Shown here one piece after another: positions 10,076 to 19,329 of a stretch of 64,000 nt of DNA (position 1 is its first letter; every line of letters starts with the position of its first letter). The position numbers were made by a program, and so were the translations under genes. The stretch is from Lepidostoma basale (taxonomy: Eukaryota; Arthropoda; Insecta; Trichoptera; Lepidostomatidae): positions 248,001 to 312,000 of the forward strand of contig JAHDVF020000509.1 of assembly GCA_022606425.2 (NCBI GenBank). Reading direction: 5' to 3'. The notes beneath the pieces were generated by a model. That model was not told the origin of the DNA and did not search any database. It was given only the letters and a program-made list of their open reading frames with translations.

Positions 10076-10325
10076 TTAATTCTTAATTATTACGTATGAA
10101 AACGTCTGTTTTTTATAAGTTTTACTTTATTTTATGTGAATGACATGTTTCGCCTGCCGAAGGAATTATCAAATGTTGGATAATGCCTTCGACAGGCGAA
10201 AATTGTCCTTCACGTAAAATATAATAAAACTTCTAGAAAATACACAAACAGACAATTTAATTCGTATTAATTATTTGATATGGAGGTTTACATCATTGTT
10301 CAAATAATCAATAATCTTTTCATAT
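10076..10325. repeat. Family A foldback
   Basis: Left arm tacgtatgaaaacgtctg...gacatgtttcgcctgccgaa; right arm ttcgacaggcgaa...cttctagaaaata and caaacagac, ending atggaggtttacatcattgt. Read on the minus strand the left half has TTGATAA, hairpin TCCTTCGACAGGC (stem partly decayed), GAAA, ACATGT, GTC. The right half keeps GCCTTCGACAGGCGAAA but has lost the cleavage site. A foldback of about 250 bp. Confidence 0.6.
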
Positions 10326-10384
10326 TAATTTTGCCAGTAAGTACAAAACGTAGAAAGCAAAGATATTTATAGAGTAACTAGCTA

Positions 10385-10640
10385 ACTAACCATCACGCCC
10401 TAAGCAGAAAGGATGGACCGCCATACTGCTCTGTCCTATCATACATTTCTAGATTCCTTTATATTCATACATCTTAACGTGCACGTTCGTTGATTTTTGT
10501 GACTTCCAATGTATCTGACTTTCAATATTTAATTATTTTGGTAATGCCATGCTTTCCTTGGTCTTCCACGGTTTTTCTTTCCACTCACACTGCTTGTATA
10601 AAACATTTTTACCATTATTCTCTCGTCCATAGGTTTCATG
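10385..10640 (-). pseudogene. L-A/L-B LINE 3' end, decayed
   Basis: Minus strand, from the family 3' end accatcacgccctaagcaga at the left to sequence encoding VND-type residues at the right; recognisable pieces encode NQI..ILKV and ERMVKKMF. Multiple frameshifts. Confidence 0.6.
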
Positions 10641-10889
10641 TATCTATACCTTCTCTGGATATCAACATTCAGTATTTAAAAAAAAATTAACATTCAGTTT
10701 TTTAACGACGAAATTGTAATTATATTTGAAGCCAACTAAAATTTTCTGGTACCCTAGCTTTATCAGAACAATATATAAACTGTTTTTATACATATTATAC
10801 TGATGAAACACGAATAACCAAATAATGCGAGACTAGTTGACTTCAAATATAAAAAAAACATGCGATAGCTACTCACTTCATAATTTTGT

Positions 10890-11065
10890 TCAGACGGAAC
10901 CGTGGTACTGTGATGGAGACGTATAACTGTCTCTCCGTCTCTTTGGTGGTCGTCCAGGTGGTCGTAGCCCTCTGAAGTCTCGTGCATCACGATCTTGGGA
11001 ATCCTCTTTGAGTCCATCGTCTTAACCTGGTCTCTCCAGTACATAAAATAAAATCTGGAATAATA
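10890..11065 (-). pseudogene. L-D LINE fragment
   Basis: Minus-strand frame reads MYWRDQVKTMDSKRIPKIV then DHLDDHQRDGETVI, a decayed version of the L-D segment RRRYWRDHVARMD..RLP..GRPPKRWRD. Confidence 0.65.
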
Positions 11066-11520
11066 AACCAAATTACATATGTTTCAAAATACGATTCTCG
11101 TAAAATTATTTTTCTTAAATAAATTGGTATTCATTACTAATTATTCTATTTATTTCTATTTTTAAATTTCAAAAATCACCCATTTTATGTTATTACATAC
11201 ATATTTTATTGAGGGTAGATCCAATATTTTCATATTATTTACTTTAAAAAAAGAGAATTTATATTTTTATGAATTTTTAACCTCAGTTAATATCGACGGA
11301 AGTATTTAATACATTTATACGAGAACAAGAACTGCGTCGTCAACGTAAATGTGTTGAGCTGATGAGGGCTGCAGAATACAGAGCACAGTGGAGAACAAAG
11401 TGTAAGACTTCGCTGCAAATTAAACTGGAAATAATATTATTATTCAAATTGGAAGTCTATTAAAAGCGAAAATTAACTAATGCTTAACAGCAGACAGTTG
11501 AAAAATTGACGTTCAATAAA
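11066..11520. other. No recognised feature
   Basis: AT-rich with one GC-richer patch near 11330-11400; no family match. Confidence 0.35.
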
Positions 11521-11735
11521 CGATTAGTTGATGAGAGGTAGGCAGAGAAAATAGACCGCCACACTACTTGATCCTGTCACACGACTCTAGCTTCCTCCAT
11601 ATTCATACAGCGAGTCATAGACGCACGTTGATTCTTCCGAATTCTTACATGGGCGACATTTGAAATTTGATTAATTTGGCCATGCCAAGATTTCCTAGAT
11701 CTACCTCGACTCCGTTCTCCATTTACATTATAAAA
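11521..11735 (-). pseudogene. L-B LINE 3' end fragment
   Basis: Minus strand; matches the L-B end from ggtaggcagagaaaatag (3' side) to the region encoding SRGRSRKSWHGQINQISNV-like residues. Decayed by substitutions; the tail is not clear. Confidence 0.65.
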
Positions 11736-11764
11736 TTAATCAAGCTTTTATTATTCATACATTT

Positions 11765-12065
11765 TTAATATGAAATTCTGTAAAACATCGTTTTACCAAT
11801 ATACGTCTAGAATGTATCATTTTAATTTATAAGAGTAAACACGATTGTTTAATGGTTTTACTTGGATTTTATTTATATCGATTTTGACAAATTTGTTTCG
11901 CCTTGCGAGGGCATTCTCAAACTAAAAGTAAGTTTGATAATGTCCTCGCAAGGCGAAACAAATTTGTCACAATTTATATAATTCATATAAATTAAATCCA
12001 AGTAAAACCACTAAACAATTGTGTTTCCTATTATAAATCAATAATGTAGTTTTACAAAATTAATA
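11765..12065. repeat. Family B foldback, nearly perfect
   Basis: Arms of about 130 bp pair around a centre at about 11930. Left inner edge gacaaatttgtttcgccttg; right inner edge its complement. Minus strand: TTGAGAA, GCC...GGC hairpin, GAAA, ACAAATTTGT (10-base palindrome), GTC. Plus strand (11934-11969): TTGATAA, GTC...GGC hairpin, GAAA, the same palindrome, GTC. Outer arms share tacttggattttattt and its complement. It has hammerhead order with U and A at positions 3 and 8 in place of C and G. Confidence 0.65.
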
Positions 12066-12109
12066 CCTCAACCATCAATAAGATGTCATATTAACCTATT
12101 TATTCTGCT

Positions 12110-12180
12110 CCCATCCTACTTCTACCAGTTCCATGCTTCACTTCAATACATCAGGGTTGATATTATAACTCCATTGTGAG
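12110..12180 (-). pseudogene. L-A LINE scrap
   Basis: About 70 bp matching the minus-strand L-A segment (cagttccatgcttcacttc, then ggttgatattataactccat), encoding HNGV..LMY..EAWNW-like residues. Confidence 0.45.
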
Positions 12181-12199
12181 CGGTGATTTTTGCTTTGAT

Positions 12200-13035
12200 T
12201 GATATTATTTTAGTTATATTATTTTATTTTTATTGAGGATTTATTGAGGAACAGCGATTTCACTATATATGTACAAACACATAGAAACAACAAAACAAGG
12301 CCATTTACATGCTACCACAAATATTGTACAGCAACTGACATATGTTTATAAATATATAAGAATAATAAAATAACGTAATGTTTTAGTGAATCAAAGACAA
12401 TACTAGGATTATTAAATCACGAATAATTAAATATGAAATATAATATAAAATTGTATTATAAAAAAATAAAAAGTAGAGTAACATAGTTTCATTCGCCCTG
12501 GAGGGTTGTTCCAGCCATTTAAAAAAAACACTTTCATTAAGATGGAACAATCGATGTTATTATAGCACAAGTTGTAAATGTCGATAATCCGGTACATTGC
12601 CGCGCTCTGAGCGTAGTTGGTACGATAAACAGGAAAGTAGAATATTTGGTTCGCAGTATGTCTTGTGCGAAGCATTCATTAATTTGTTAAGAGGTTCGGA
12701 TTTGTCTATTTTGAAGTGTATAATTTTGTGAAGAAACATCATATCGTTAATTGTTAGCCTATTTTCGATAGTCCAAGGAATAAAAGTAAGGGCAGAATTA
12801 TAATTTGCAAATGACCTGCACATTTTGAAGTTGATGTGAAAGTTTTTTGGACTCTTTCAATGCGTTGAATATGCGCTGCATAGTAAGGAGACCAAACTGG
12901 AGATATGTATTCGAGTAGTGAGCGAACCATAGTTGTATAAAGAACTTGAGGGCCACGGTGTGTTTGAAATGGTTTGCATGTACGTAATGTAAATCCTAAT
13001 GTTTTATAAGATTTGTCTATAGAACACAAGGATTA
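12200..13035 (-). pseudogene. CJ LINE (CR1/Jockey-like) C-terminal region and 3' UTR
   Basis: Minus strand, three shifted frames: KSYKTLGFTLRTCKPF, VLYTTMVRSLLEYISPVWSP, HIQRIERVQKTF, then SYQLRSERGNVPDYRHL, DMMFLHKIIHFKIDKSEPL and FYFPVYRTNYAQSAAMYR. This is the part of a CR1/Jockey-group reverse transcriptase after the catalytic core (LEY..VWSP..I..IE.VQ). The 3' UTR (12200-12420) holds ggtagcatgtaaatggcct and an AATAAA-rich end on the minus strand; the same UTR appears at 60.4-60.65 kb. Frameshifts make it non-coding. Confidence 0.75.
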
Positions 13036-13395
13036 TATTTAGTTATTTTACACTTGATGAGGAAATTAAAAAACGTTAATACGACTTTTTAATGAGAGTT
13101 GTATTTTGTTTTTGCGCATGTCATTTATAAGTAAGTACTTGAATCTACGACAAACACAGCTTAACATATTTATGATATTGTTTTTTAATGGCTATGCAAG
13201 TAGGTACTACGAATGCCTTCGTGTTTTACGATCAAGGACATTAAATTAATGTTTTACAGCTAAGAAAGGCGTCTCTCATAATAAAAGCGATGAAAGAAAT
13301 AATAATTTCAAAATACGTGATTATTCTAAATTTGAATTTATGCACATAGCCTAATTTATAAATCTTTTTATTGTTTTTATATAATTACTTTTTAT
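13036..13395. other. No recognised feature
   Basis: AT-rich; no supported frame or repeat match. Confidence 0.35.
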
Positions 13396-13397
13396 AT

Positions 13398-13485
13398 ATT
13401 CGGATTGGATGCGAAAGGCACAAGACAGGAATACGTGGAGAAGAATGGGGGAGGCGTATGTCCAACGACAACGGTAACTATTATA
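13398..13485 (+). pseudogene. L-C type LINE tail
   Basis: Encodes WMRKAQDRNTWRRMGEAYVQ then a frameshift, the last codons of the family seen at 9.3 kb. Confidence 0.6.
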
Positions 13486-13490
13486 TATAA

Positions 13491-13745
13491 CTAACTAACT
13501 AACTAACCATCACACCATCTCTCCGAAGGGGTAGGCAGAAAGAAAAGACTGCCACACTTTAACCGATGCGGCCTCCATCTTTCTCTTTTCGCCCCCGCGG
13601 GAGACGCGGTGTAATGGGTTGCGAATCTCATCGCCACCAATAGGCATTTCCCGCGCACATTTTGATCGTCCAACTTCTACAAAATAAATCTAAAACAAAT
13701 GGTATAAAATGCAAATACATGAAATAAAATAAAATAACAAAATAA
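13491..13745 (-). mobile_element. S1 element, short 5'-truncated copy
   Basis: Minus strand. From the left: tail aactaactaactaacc, the L-A-derived 3' segment, then cgcgggagacgcggtgtaat, cgaatctcatcgccaccaat, cgatcgtccaac and an AT-rich stretch. It matches the 3' third of the full S1 elements at 22.4-23.2 and 48.6-49.3 kb. Confidence 0.75.
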
Positions 13746-14150
13746 AAACAACATAAAAAAATAATGTTCCTTTTTATGGTGCACATGTCAGCTGGACGAT
13801 CCTGATATTAGTGTAAGTTAGTAAGTATAAGTTAGTAAATATAAGTAAGTATATATTAGGTTATATTTTATTGCATCGTACACAAGCATGCCTTTGGTAA
13901 AAACAAAAGCTGGTTCAATTCTGTGAAATATTTTTGTTTGGATTTGCCCTCTTTATTTGTCGAAAGGGAACGTTGTATTTTTAGTTAACAAAATATTACT
14001 AAATATACTGCCTAATACAAATATACTTTTCCAAACATATAATTAATGAATTACTGTATTTTTTTTTATATGATATATTTGTTGACTGAAAAAAGTTTTA
14101 TGAACAAAAATTAGGAGAACTAACACTTGATGTGAGTAGGTGAGTGAGTA
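13746..14150. other. No recognised feature
   Basis: AT-rich; a TAAG/GTAA-type simple repeat at about 13812-13860. Confidence 0.35.
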
Positions 14151-14164
14151 TAGTGTGGAAAAAG

Positions 14165-14630
14165 ATCGACGAAAACATGACATGATCAAATTAATCAAAT
14201 TTTAAAGGTTGGCCATGCTAGAAGCGACAAGAATCGACGTGCTTGTATGATACAACATTTTGAGTATACAAATACTTGTAGACGAATACTGAATTTTATT
14301 TACCCATTGCGGGTTATCAATTCATGGATTAATTGTATCTCAATAGAGTCAAAGATACAAGTTGGAAACTGAATATGGTGATCGAGGTGTTTACAGGTTT
14401 ACAGCTTAACCCAACCAATGACAGGTCATAAGTCCTGTAAACACCTCGATCACCATATTTCCACCATGTTTCCAATTTGCATCTTTGTCTCTATTGAGAT
14501 ACAATTAATCCGTGCTTGTATGACTTGATGTATGAATGTGGAGAAAACAAGGGAGGTGTGTCAGGGTAGAGTTGTGCAGCAGTTCATACAATCTGCTTAC
14601 CCCCTGTTAGTTAGTTAGTTAATTTTTAAT
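14165..14630 (+). pseudogene. L-A/L-B LINE 3' end, split by an insertion
   Basis: Before the break: gacatgatcaaattaatcaa, aggttggccatgctagaagc (HDQINQ..KVGHARS). After it: tatgaatgtggagaaaacaa and the family end, with tail gttagttagttagtt at about 14608-14621. The break holds a 260-bp insertion flanked by a 13-bp duplication. Confidence 0.7.
14251..14510. mobile_element. 260-bp insertion containing a 182-bp foldback
   Basis: Flanked by CGTGCTTGTATGA at 14238-14250 and 14511-14523, a 13-bp target duplication. Its right 182 bp (14328-14509) is an inverted repeat starting ATTAATTGTATCTCAATAG; arms of about 80 bp share gatcgaggtgtttaca. The same repeat family, more decayed, is at 21781-22060. 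The TTAA at both palindrome ends could be a piggyBac-like target, but the 13-bp duplication points to retroposition of the whole unit. Confidence 0.65.
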
Positions 14631-14689
14631 AAGATATTAGGCAAGATATATTAAGATAATCAAATGATTTAACTGAAATCTCTTAATGG

Positions 14690-14890
14690 AAGTTCATTTT
14701 AAAAAAATAATTAAATAAAACGATGTTTTTATAACTACTTCCACATTTGTCTTTATTTTGACAGGTTTTGCCAGGCTCGCTGGCAGACTGTCGATGACAG
14801 CGAGACTGGCGAAACCGGTCCGTGTCGAAATAAAGACAAATGTGGAAGTAGTAATAAAAACATCGTTTTATTTAATTATTATTTAAGATA
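14690..14890. repeat. Family K foldback, complete
   Basis: Arms aaataaaacgatgttttta, actacttccacatttgtc and their complements enclose GCCAGGCTCGCTGGC and its partner. Plus half: TCGATGA, CAG...CTG hairpin, GCGAAA, ACCGGT, C. Minus half: GCCAG-CGAGC-CTGGC hairpin, AAAA in place of GAAA, ACCTGT, C. It has hammerhead order with a degenerate core box. Confidence 0.55.
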
Positions 14891-15432
14891 TATTAAATAT
14901 TACGGATAACCCTATCTAAGGAGGCATTTCCGAATACAACGCAAAGTATACTATTCAAGATTATAATCATATTTAAGATGCATATTTGAAAAATACAAAA
15001 ATATTTACATTAATAACACTTTCACATAACAGCGGGAATCAAAAACACACGGAAAAAAAATATGCCCGAAGTTAATGGAATTTTTTCAACGCCCGAGTAT
15101 TCCGACTTCGGCGGTAGAATTTCATTTCTGTAATATAAGTTCAGCGAAAAAGTCTGAATATCACATCGTATTATAAGATGCAATTTCAGTTAGAAGCGGT
15201 GGGCGTTTCCAGGGCTTGAACTGGGGAACTTTCGCTAGTGCCGGGAGAATGGCAAAAGTTCCGCCAGGTATAAAGAATCTGGTTGACAACCCTATTTGCG
15301 AAGCAGATTACTTACTAATGCGCGAAGAATCCGAGGTAAATCTGGCACAATTTGCATTCACCGTTATTTCTTATTAAATTTTCATCTACCACAGAAAACC
15401 TTTATATTTTATTAAATGTTAAAAATTTTAAC

Positions 15433-15537
15433 ATCATCAGGTTTGAAATACTGATCATCAGGTTTGAAACGCTGATCATCAGGTTTGAAACACTGATTAT
15501 CAGGTTTAAAACACTGATCATTGGGTTTGAAACAACG
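15433..15537. repeat. 21-bp minisatellite, about five copies
   Basis: Unit atcatcaggtttgaaacactg starts at 15433, 15454, 15475, 15496 and 15517 with few substitutions. On the minus strand each unit contains CCTGATGAT, the same box that starts the family C ribozyme core, and the array abuts a family C unit. It appears to be an amplification of the inner edge of that repeat. The plus frame it opens is not a gene. Confidence 0.8.
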
Positions 15538-15556
15538 AAACAGACAATTGTTTGTA

Positions 15557-15600
15557 GCACCTGATGATGCCAACATAGGTTGGGAAAACAGCTGTCGCGA
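15557..15600 (+). ncRNA. Hammerhead-like core, family C (partly decayed)
   Basis: CTGATGA at 15561-15567, stem II GCCAAC...GTTGG, then GGAAAACAGCTGTC, in which the CG before AAA has become GA. GTC ends at 15596. The canonical box is intact; the altered G12 region probably weakens folding. Confidence 0.5.
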
Positions 15601-15639
15601 TAATCTCAAAAAATAAATTGCGATAGGAATAATAACAGT

Positions 15640-15905
15640 ATACACTGTAAAATTTAAAAAAAAGTTTTATGTATCACAATTATATTTTTAGTTTTCGCGA
15701 ATGCTGTTTCGTCAACCTATGTTGATTTCATCAGGTGTTAAGTGTCATAACACCTGATGATGTCAATATAAGTTGACCGAACAGCTGTCGCGAAAAATAA
15801 AAATGCAATTGTGATACATAAAACAAAGTTTTTTTTAAATTTAACAGTGTATAATGTAAAAGTATCATAGTGTTTCGGCCAAAACAATGGATTAGCTTCA
15901 TGTTT
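15640..15905. repeat. Family C foldback with two head-to-head hammerhead-like cores
   Basis: Minus core (15695-15740): CTGATGA, ATCAAC...GTTGAC hairpin, GAAA, then ACAGCATT in place of ACAGCTGT. Plus core (15745-15800): CTGATGA at 15754-15760, GTCAAT...GTTGAC hairpin, one inserted C and CGAAC for CGAAAC, ACAGCTGT, GTC ending 15789. Outer arms atgtatcacaattatatttt and complement. Right end atcatagtgtttcggccaaa. Confidence 0.65.
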
Positions 15906-15949
15906 TTAATTAATCGTATTTATATAATAAATCTAAAATGTGTACTTAC

Positions 15950-16148
15950 TTACTCAAATAGCTGATCTTCACACAATTCTCCACATATTCCAATCTTGTG
16001 CCCTTCACATCTAGTATTAGTAATTCTCCGTGCCTATGTCATCAGAGCATCGTTTAGGAGGTCTCCCTTTGCTTCTTCTACTCTCAGGGGTCTCCACTCC
16101 ACCAAACTTATGGTCCCTCTTTGGTTTCTGGCAACATGTCAACAGTGT
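15950..16148 (-). pseudogene. L-C-like LINE C-terminal scrap
   Basis: Minus strand encodes RNQRGTISLVEWRPL, then RRSKGRPPKRCSDD-like and HKIG..ELCED-like residues after frameshifts. It fits the AGHVAR...GRP..RW.DD region of an RTE-type element. Confidence 0.5.
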
Positions 16149-16149
16149 T

Positions 16150-16525
16150 TTCAAAAGAAATAAAACCATTTTAATAAGCTCTAGTTTTCTCAAATACTAT
16201 TAAAAAAAAAAAAATCTTTCCATGTTTGAAATTTTATATAATAATATTATATAAAGTAATAATAGCATTATTATATGAAAACAAATAGAATAAATAACTT
16301 TAAATAACAAAATAATCATAGCATTCCATGGTTCAGATTTTTTTGTAATCAAAATAAAGTGTTGTTTTTTTCATTAAATATCAGTAATATTATGTTGAAA
16401 CATAACGATAGAGATGAATGTAATTTGTATGTGATTTTTTTTCAAAACGTTGTATTTTCATAACACTCTATTGAACTTTTTCCAAACATGACGCCTTTCC
16501 CATGAGTAAAAATATTTAATTTTAG
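16150..16525. other. No recognised feature
   Basis: AT-rich, with a poly-A run at 16202-16213; no frame or family match. Confidence 0.35.
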
Positions 16526-16529
16526 ATAA

Positions 16530-16765
16530 ACTTAAGGCGTTAACATTGTGGAATTCCATAATGACGAATTTTAATGAATTAAAACACTGTTTCCCCTTTT
16601 GAGTTTATTTTTCTCGACTTGTTTCGAAGCCTTACACCTTCATAATAAAAACTTAATATCGTTCTCCCGATGTTGAAGTCTCGTTCTCCCGATGCCTTCG
16701 AAACATTCTAGAAAAATAAACTCTTAAGTGGAAAGAACAGTGTTTTAATTCATAATAATTCGTTA
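16530..16765. repeat. Family E foldback
   Basis: Left arm aaaacactgtttcccctttt, gagtttatttttctcgact and TGTTTCGAAGCC; right arm CCTTCGAAACATTCTAG, aaaaataaactc, agtggaaagaacagtgtttt. On the minus strand a GAAG...CTTC hairpin precedes GAAACAAGTC. The core box is altered, so only relatedness to the hammerhead set is claimed. The centre contains a tandem gttctcccgatg duplication. Confidence 0.5.
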
Positions 16766-16785
16766 AAATATTTACAATAAAATAA

Positions 16786-16905
16786 GACGACCTTCGTGGC
16801 AGAGTGGTAAGAGCTCTGATTCCCATTCCGAAGGTTCTGGGTTCGATTCCCGGCGATGGCAATGTGATTGTCACATTGTCTTTGGTCTGGCGTAGTATAT
16901 CATTA
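16786..16905 (+). mobile_element. S2 tRNA-derived SINE, head portion
   Basis: gaccttcgtggcagagtgg gives a box A-like promoter (16796-16808) and ggttcgattcc an exact box B (16840-16850), as in tRNA genes, followed by the SINE body aatgtgattgtcacattgtc. It ends early compared with the copy at 42.9 kb. The tRNA-like part cannot close a good anticodon arm, so it is a SINE head, not a tRNA gene. Confidence 0.75.
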
Positions 16906-17320
16906 CTTTCATTCTTGTAAATACAAGATGGAAGCTAACCTTAAGGTAGGGATAATTTCTAGTGTTGTAGGATAAAGGGATTAAAACAATGATTGGACTT
17001 GAAGTTAAGTGTATTTGATAATTCGTATTTTTTTCAAGTTTAATTCTAGTATCTTTAGTTGTTGAGTGATATTCTTAAAAATACATTAAATCTGCAATCA
17101 TTAATGTTAAAAATGGTTTGACCTATGTATGTTCTTTTCTTACTGCATATAATTATAATAATACAAAAATATTGTTTTATAATCTTGGTATAGAATATTA
17201 CAACAGATAAGCCTGTTGCTTTATCTAAACCTGGGATGATGATGTCCAGCCATCCTTCCATATAATCTCATGCTGCTGGGGTTATCGTCTATGACATAGA
17301 TAATATTTACAACAACAGAT
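16906..17320. other. No recognised feature
   Basis: AT-rich; a short L-D-like phrase gatgatgatgtccagccatc at 17236-17255 (compare 52.06 kb) is the only match. Confidence 0.35.
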
Positions 17321-17324
17321 CATC

Positions 17325-17455
17325 AAGCCGTTTACTCAAGGGTAGGAAGAGAGTTGGACCGCCACTCTACTCTATCCAGACATACCTGTATACATACATA
17401 GATGCAGATCCAACCTGCCAATGGTTATGCCGGTAGGTAGAGCAATAACTAACTA
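17325..17455. pseudogene. LINE scraps (L-B minus, CJ plus)
   Basis: 17335-17395 is a decayed L-B end on the minus strand (ttggaccgccactctactct). 17405-17452 on the plus strand encodes NLPMVMPVGRAI, matching the CJ protein end at 46.6 kb (NLPLVIPVGRAI). Confidence 0.45.
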
Positions 17456-18528
17456 ACTAACTAACCATCACGCCGTCTCCCCGAAGGGGTAGGCAGAAAG
17501 AATGGACTGCCACACCTTTCTTTCCTGACATATTTCTCTCGCTTCCTCAACATTCATACATCGTGTCATGCACGCGCGTCGATTTCTCTGACTCCTCACA
17601 TGGCCGACATTCAATATTTGATTTATTTGATCGTGCCACGTTTTCCTTGGTCTTCCTCTATTTCTGGTACCATTTACATCATTAACATATAATTTTTTTA
17701 CCATTCTTTCTTCATTCATTCTTTCCATATGTCCAAACCATCTTAATGATCCTTTCATTATTTTGTTCATGACACCATCATTCGCACCGCATTCACTTCT
17801 TATATTTTCATTCGACACTCTATCATACACAGAGTATCCACACATTCGTCTAAGAGATCTCATTTCTACTGCATTTATTCTACTTTCATCCTTCTTTTGC
17901 CAGTTCCATGCTTCGCTTCCATACATAAGGGTCGGTAGAAGAACACCATTGTGCACTGCCATTCTAGCTTTTTTGGATAGGTTTTTGTTTGCGATGACAA
18001 CTTTAAGTGCACCATTCACTTTGTTGCCTGCCCCAACCCTTCTTTCAATATCCCTCTCCACTCGCCCATCTCTTGTAAACATACTACCTAAATACACGAA
18101 CTCAACTACTTGCTCCAAGTTTTCACCATTCACGCTAATGTTGCAGACTGTCGTGGTTTCTTCCTTTTCAAAAATCATTACCTTGGACTTATTAACATTC
18201 ATCATCAGATCATTTCGCATGCATACCTCATACATACAATTCACCAGGACTTGTAGTTCATGCTCGTTGTCAGCAAGTAGGACAGGACTCTCATACAATT
18301 GTCCATATACAGATTAAATAACCACGGGGACATTACGCAACCTTGTTTGACACCTTTATTGATATCAAACCAGGCTGTAAGATCTCCATTTACTCTGACA
18401 CTAGCAGTGCTTTCCGTGTATAGCGACTTAATGGCCGTGATCAGTTTTGTACTTATTCCATATTCAGACAATATTTTCCACAACTTTTCTCTATTAACGT
18501 AATCATTAAGCAATATCTTTGCTTAATC
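17456..18528 (-). pseudogene. L-A LINE, longest copy: RT core to 3' end
   Basis: Minus strand. The upstream frame (18513-18241) gives ENLWKIL-like REKLWKILSEYG, then INKGVKQGCVMSPWLFNLYM, the RT fingers/palm motif before the catalytic box. The downstream frame (18298-17468, 276 codons) gives LLADNEHELQVLVNCMYE, EFVYLGSMFTRDGRVERDIE, HNGVLLPTLMYGSEAWNW, MRSLRRMCGYSVYDRVS, RWFGHMERMNEERMVKKLY, RGRPRKTWHDQINQILNV and ends PFGETA. Between the frames about thirty codons and the YADD box are lost: LYADD has become LYESP. The 3' tail is ggttagttagttagttatt. 5'-truncated at about 18528. The RT clade (RTE-like) is inferred from the C-terminal motifs. Confidence 0.88.
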
Positions 18529-18559
18529 GTATCACCTCGGAGTTCGACATATTTGGTGA

Positions 18560-18778
18560 TAGTTTGGCTCATCTGAGGGAAACACTATCTTTATTATAAT
18601 TGTATGGTATATTTATTTTATTAATTTGTCATGCATCTTATGTTTCTCGCCCTTTTTATTAATCTATTATGCATTACTTATTATTGTGTATCTCTAACTT
18701 GTATCTTTAGTGTATTGGAAAAAAATTCTGTAATGCTTTAGATATGTTTAAAACAAATAAATGAAAATGAAATGAAAT
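18560..18778 (+). repeat. Probable LINE 3' UTR with AAATG tail
   Basis: AT-rich stretch ending aacaaataaatgaaaatgaaatgaaatt, an A-rich simple tail like those of non-LTR elements. It resembles the UTR style of the CJ copies but is not identical, so the family is uncertain. Confidence 0.35.
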
Positions 18779-18880
18779 TCCCCTCTAGTTTCTTCCACAT
18801 TCACACACCGAGTCATACACGCACGTCGATTCTTCCGACTTGTAATATGACCGACCTTTAAAATTGTATTAACTTGGATA
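18779..18880 (-). pseudogene. L-B LINE 3' scrap
   Basis: Minus strand: cacattcacacaccgagtca, acgcacgtcgattcttccga and gaccgacctttaaaatt match the L-B segment encoding KVGHIRSRRIDVRV and MNVEE. Confidence 0.55.
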
Positions 18881-19325
18881 TGAACCTTAAATGTACTTAT
18901 TGCACTTATTTTTTTATTTTCCCTATCTAATCATAATATATTAAAGCACTTTTGCTTCTTATACTCACTTACTATAAGACATCCTTGAGATTTTTAATAA
19001 TATGTATATATTTTATATTAAAAATTATAGAATGCATTGTTGATACATTAGTGACGCTTGAATACTCTGAAGCTAGTATTCGGATTATTTCCATACGGAT
19101 GCATAGTAAAGACACAATATGAATGTGATGATGTGAAACCCGTGCACAAAGCATTTTCTATGTAGGAAGTATAAAAGTTTCTACAAATTCCATACAAACG
19201 CCTCTCCGGAGAAAATATTGCAGTCGTAGTGAAGAAAGAGTCAGAACTACGGTGAAAGAAAATATCGGGACATGCTTTATATAGGCATACGTTTATATTT
19301 TATTTAATAAATTCATAATTCGTGT
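18881..19325. other. No recognised feature
   Basis: AT-rich; the minus frame at 18972-19154 has no recognisable domain. Confidence 0.35.
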
Positions 19326-19329
19326 GGAT

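Noticed and set aside
10076..10325. Ordinary MITE interpretation of the foldbacks
   Set aside because: No short fixed target duplication is visible, inner edges always hold the ribozyme-like order, and a family D relative has a 13-bp duplication.
15433..15537. CRISPR-like array
   Set aside because: Units are contiguous with no unique spacers, and the genome is plainly animal.
15352..15564. Repetitive protein frame (RFETLI repeats)
   Set aside because: Produced by the 21-bp minisatellite, whose length is a multiple of three; no start context or conservation.
16786..16862. tRNA gene from box A and box B
   Set aside because: The same head recurs at 33.7, 42.9 and 51.7 kb fused to one body and an A-rich end; the cloverleaf does not close. 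It is a SINE head.
17763..18317. 184-codon plus-strand frame as a gene
   Set aside because: It is the exact antisense of the L-A reverse-transcriptase frame; the minus frame carries all the recognisable motifs.
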